The notes beneath the pieces are model-generated. The model was given only the letters and a program-made list of their open reading frames with translations, made no database searches and was not told where the DNA came from. Shown piece by piece: positions 4,469 through 6,057 of a DNA stretch of 6,057 nucleotides (positions are counted from its first letter, which is position 1; the number at the start of each line of letters is the position of its first letter). This DNA is from Methanobacteriota archaeon (GTDB lineage: Archaea > Thermoplasmatota > Poseidoniia > Poseidoniales > Poseidoniaceae), in contig PAMN02000059.1 in assembly GCA_002707335.2 (NCBI GenBank), positions 7,690-13,746 of the forward strand. The letters are read 5' to 3'. Both the position numbers and the translations under genes were made by a program.

Positions 4469-6057
4469 ATGATGTCAGAAGAGATTTGGGTAATTATCTC
4501 ATTTCTCGTATTCATGCTCCTTTTTGCAGGAGTAGGCATGGCAAGTATTCGTGTAAAAAAGGATACGACGGACGATTACTTAGTTGCTGGAAGAGGAATG
4601 CATCCTGCTTTGGCCGCTCTATCTGCTGTTTCAACATGGAACTCAGGTTACATGTTCATCGGATTCATTGGATTCATGTGGCTAATGGGATATTCTGCAA
4701 TTTGGATTTCAATAATCTCAACGATTGGACAACTTGTCGCGTGGATTTGGTTATACAAATACATTCAAAATGAGGGGAATGAAAGAAATATCCGCTCACT
4801 TTCCTCATTGGTTGCAAATGTCAAAGGAGCCCCTGAGGCAAAAATGGCTGCAATTTGTTCAGTAGCATTCTTACTAATTTATGCTGGAGCCCAATTATCA
4901 AGTGGAGGAAAAGCACTTTTCGCAATGCTTGAATGGCCGGAATGGGTTGGAATAATCATTGGATTCGTTCTGGTTGTAGCATATTGTTACGCAGGAGGAA
5001 TTCGTGCATCAATATGGACAGATGCTGCACAGTCTTGTGTCATGATTGTGGGTTCAACATTACTCTGCTATGTTGCGCTTACTGAGGTTGGATGGTTCTC
5101 TGGACTTCACTCCAGTTTGAATGGCATAGACCCTGCTCTAACATCAATTACTCCTCCAGATTTAGAACTAGGATTCAGCATGTGGATTTTCGCATTCTTC
5201 CTAGGAGGATTAGGAGTAGCGGGACAGCCACAGGTTGTTTCTCGAATTATGACCCTTGAATCCGAAGAAGACCGCAAGCAAGCCTGTATCTGGTTCTTCG
5301 TGTGGCAAACTCCATTTCTGGCATTAATGATAATAATTGGTCTTGCATCAAGGGTTATATTCCCTGAATCTGGTAGTTTCGACCCAGAATTAGCATTGCC
5401 TCTTCTAGCTATGGATGTGTTGGGACCATTTTGGGTTGGTCTAATTTTGGCTTCAATTTTCGCTGCAACTATGTCTACTGCCGACTCACAAGTTCTGGCA
5501 TGTACCGCTGCAATAACTGACGACCTTTTTCCTGAATGGTCAACAGATCATAAGAAGACAAAAATTACGACTATGGTAATGGCTTTTGTAGCAACATGCT
5601 TGTCTCTTGGAGCATACTTTTCAGGAAACAACTCTGTGTTTTCACTCGTCGTTCTCGCAGTTTATGGTTTAGGTGGAATGTTCATTCCGCTAATTATCGT
5701 AAGAATGTCTGGATTCAAGCCAAGTTCCCACCACTCTATGGTAATGATGACATCAGCACTTGTCGCTGTAATTACTTGGAGAATTCTCGGACTTAATGTT
5801 CACATCTTTGAATCCGTACCAGGTATGGCTGCAGCATTCATAGCTCATTTCATTCTGGTATTTTCAAAACAAGATCCATGGCTTGAAAAATTACCTTCCC
5901 AAAATAAAATGATTGCAATTGGAGTTGGAATCTTATTACTTATCATCCCCCTTGAATATTATTATGCAAACAATGCGCCTACATCGATGAATTCTTCAGA
6001 ACCAGAACCAGATTCAATGTGGAAATTAACTGTTGAAAGTGAATACATTTGGACAGA
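4469..6057 (+). CDS. Sodium:solute symporter, PutP-like (SSS family, 3'-truncated)
   Basis: The frame stays open from 4469 to the right edge (529 complete codons); the stop lies outside the window. It is a polytopic inner-membrane protein with about 13-14 hydrophobic segments, the first at residues 5-27, close to the 500-residue length of PutP. SSS hallmarks are present: DDYLVAGR before TM2, GGIRASIWTD (176-185), GQPQVVSRIM (252-261), and the Na+-site helix AATMSTADSQ (332-341), in which A333, S336 and T337 match PutP Ala337, Ser340 and Thr341. It should import a small solute, possibly an amino acid such as proline, with Na+. Substrate cannot be read from sequence. In TM2 the PutP motif ASDMSGW is replaced by STWNSGY (55-61), so the PutP Asp55 position holds Trp57. 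The acidic EPEPDS near the end suggests a polar C-terminal tail. Starts 7 nt after purP. Confidence 0.93.
   Translation, partial: MMSEEIWVIISFLVFMLLFAGVGMASIRVKKDTTDDYLVAGRGMHPALAALSAVSTWNSGYMFIGFIGFMWLMGYSAIWISIISTIGQLVAWIWLYKYIQNEGNERNIRSLSSLVANVKGAPEAKMAAICSVAFLLIYAGAQLSSGGKALFAMLEWPEWVGIIIGFVLVVAYCYAGGIRASIWTDAAQSCVMIVGSTLLCYVALTEVGWFSGLHSSLNGIDPALTSITPPDLELGFSMWIFAFFLGGLGVAGQPQVVSRIMTLESEEDRKQACIWFFVWQTPFLALMIIIGLASRVIFPESGSFDPELALPLLAMDVLGPFWVGLILASIFAATMSTADSQVLACTAAITDDLFPEWSTDHKKTKITTMVMAFVATCLSLGAYFSGNNSVFSLVVLAVYGLGGMFIPLIIVRMSGFKPSSHHSMVMMTSALVAVITWRILGLNVHIFESVPGMAAAFIAHFILVFSKQDPWLEKLPSQNKMIAIGVGILLLIIPLEYYYANNAPTSMNSSEPEPDSMWKLTVESEYIWT

Noticed and set aside
4486..5796. Plus-strand ORFs 4486-4773 and 5596-5796
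   Set aside because: Both are in wrong frames within the symporter gene, whose own frame is open across the whole stretch with SSS hallmarks.
1..6057. CRISPR array, tRNA, rRNA or insertion sequence
   Set aside because: I saw no direct repeats with regular spacers, no cloverleaf-like sequence, no rRNA motif, and no transposase or terminal inverted repeats.

Overview
The window is AT-rich, and every gene I can support lies on the + strand, closely packed. It is most likely archaeal. The reasons are a PurP-family enzyme (an almost exclusively archaeal purine enzyme), a Roadblock/LC7 domain protein, a COG1340-like archaeal coiled-coil protein, and ribosome-binding sites of the AGGTG/GAGG type. 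The protein style and the Na+ symporter suggest a mesophilic, possibly marine lineage such as Poseidoniales (Marine Group II/III Euryarchaeota). That placement is inference; an Asgard or other archaeon is not excluded.

Layout, left to right: (1) 1-1473, the 3' part of a gene whose product carries the C-terminal half of a Cid1/GLD2-type non-canonical RNA nucleotidyltransferase (TUTase/poly(A) polymerase), fused to a long coiled coil and a lysine/arginine-rich tail; its start and catalytic carboxylates lie outside the window. (2) 1477-1953, a GNAT N-acetyltransferase 3 nt downstream. (3) 1983-2297, a small Roadblock/LC7-like protein with an ambiguous start. (4) 2298-2384, an 87-nt gap with a small GNRA-loop hairpin, a TATA-like box and an AGGTG ribosome-binding site. 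(5) 2385-3260, a highly charged COG1340-like coiled-coil protein. (6) 3304-4461, PurP or a PurP paralogue. (7) 4469-6057, a PutP-like sodium:solute symporter cut by the right edge.

Genes 1 and 2, and 6 and 7, are close enough to be co-transcribed pairs, and the whole run may be one transcription unit. PurP (purine synthesis) and the symporter (uptake) have clear family roles. The most unusual item is the first gene: an RNA-tailing enzyme architecture normally seen in eukaryotes, here in an archaeal-looking neighbourhood and with a coiled-coil/basic extension. A second coiled-coil protein lies two genes downstream, so an RNA-associated complex is possible but not shown.
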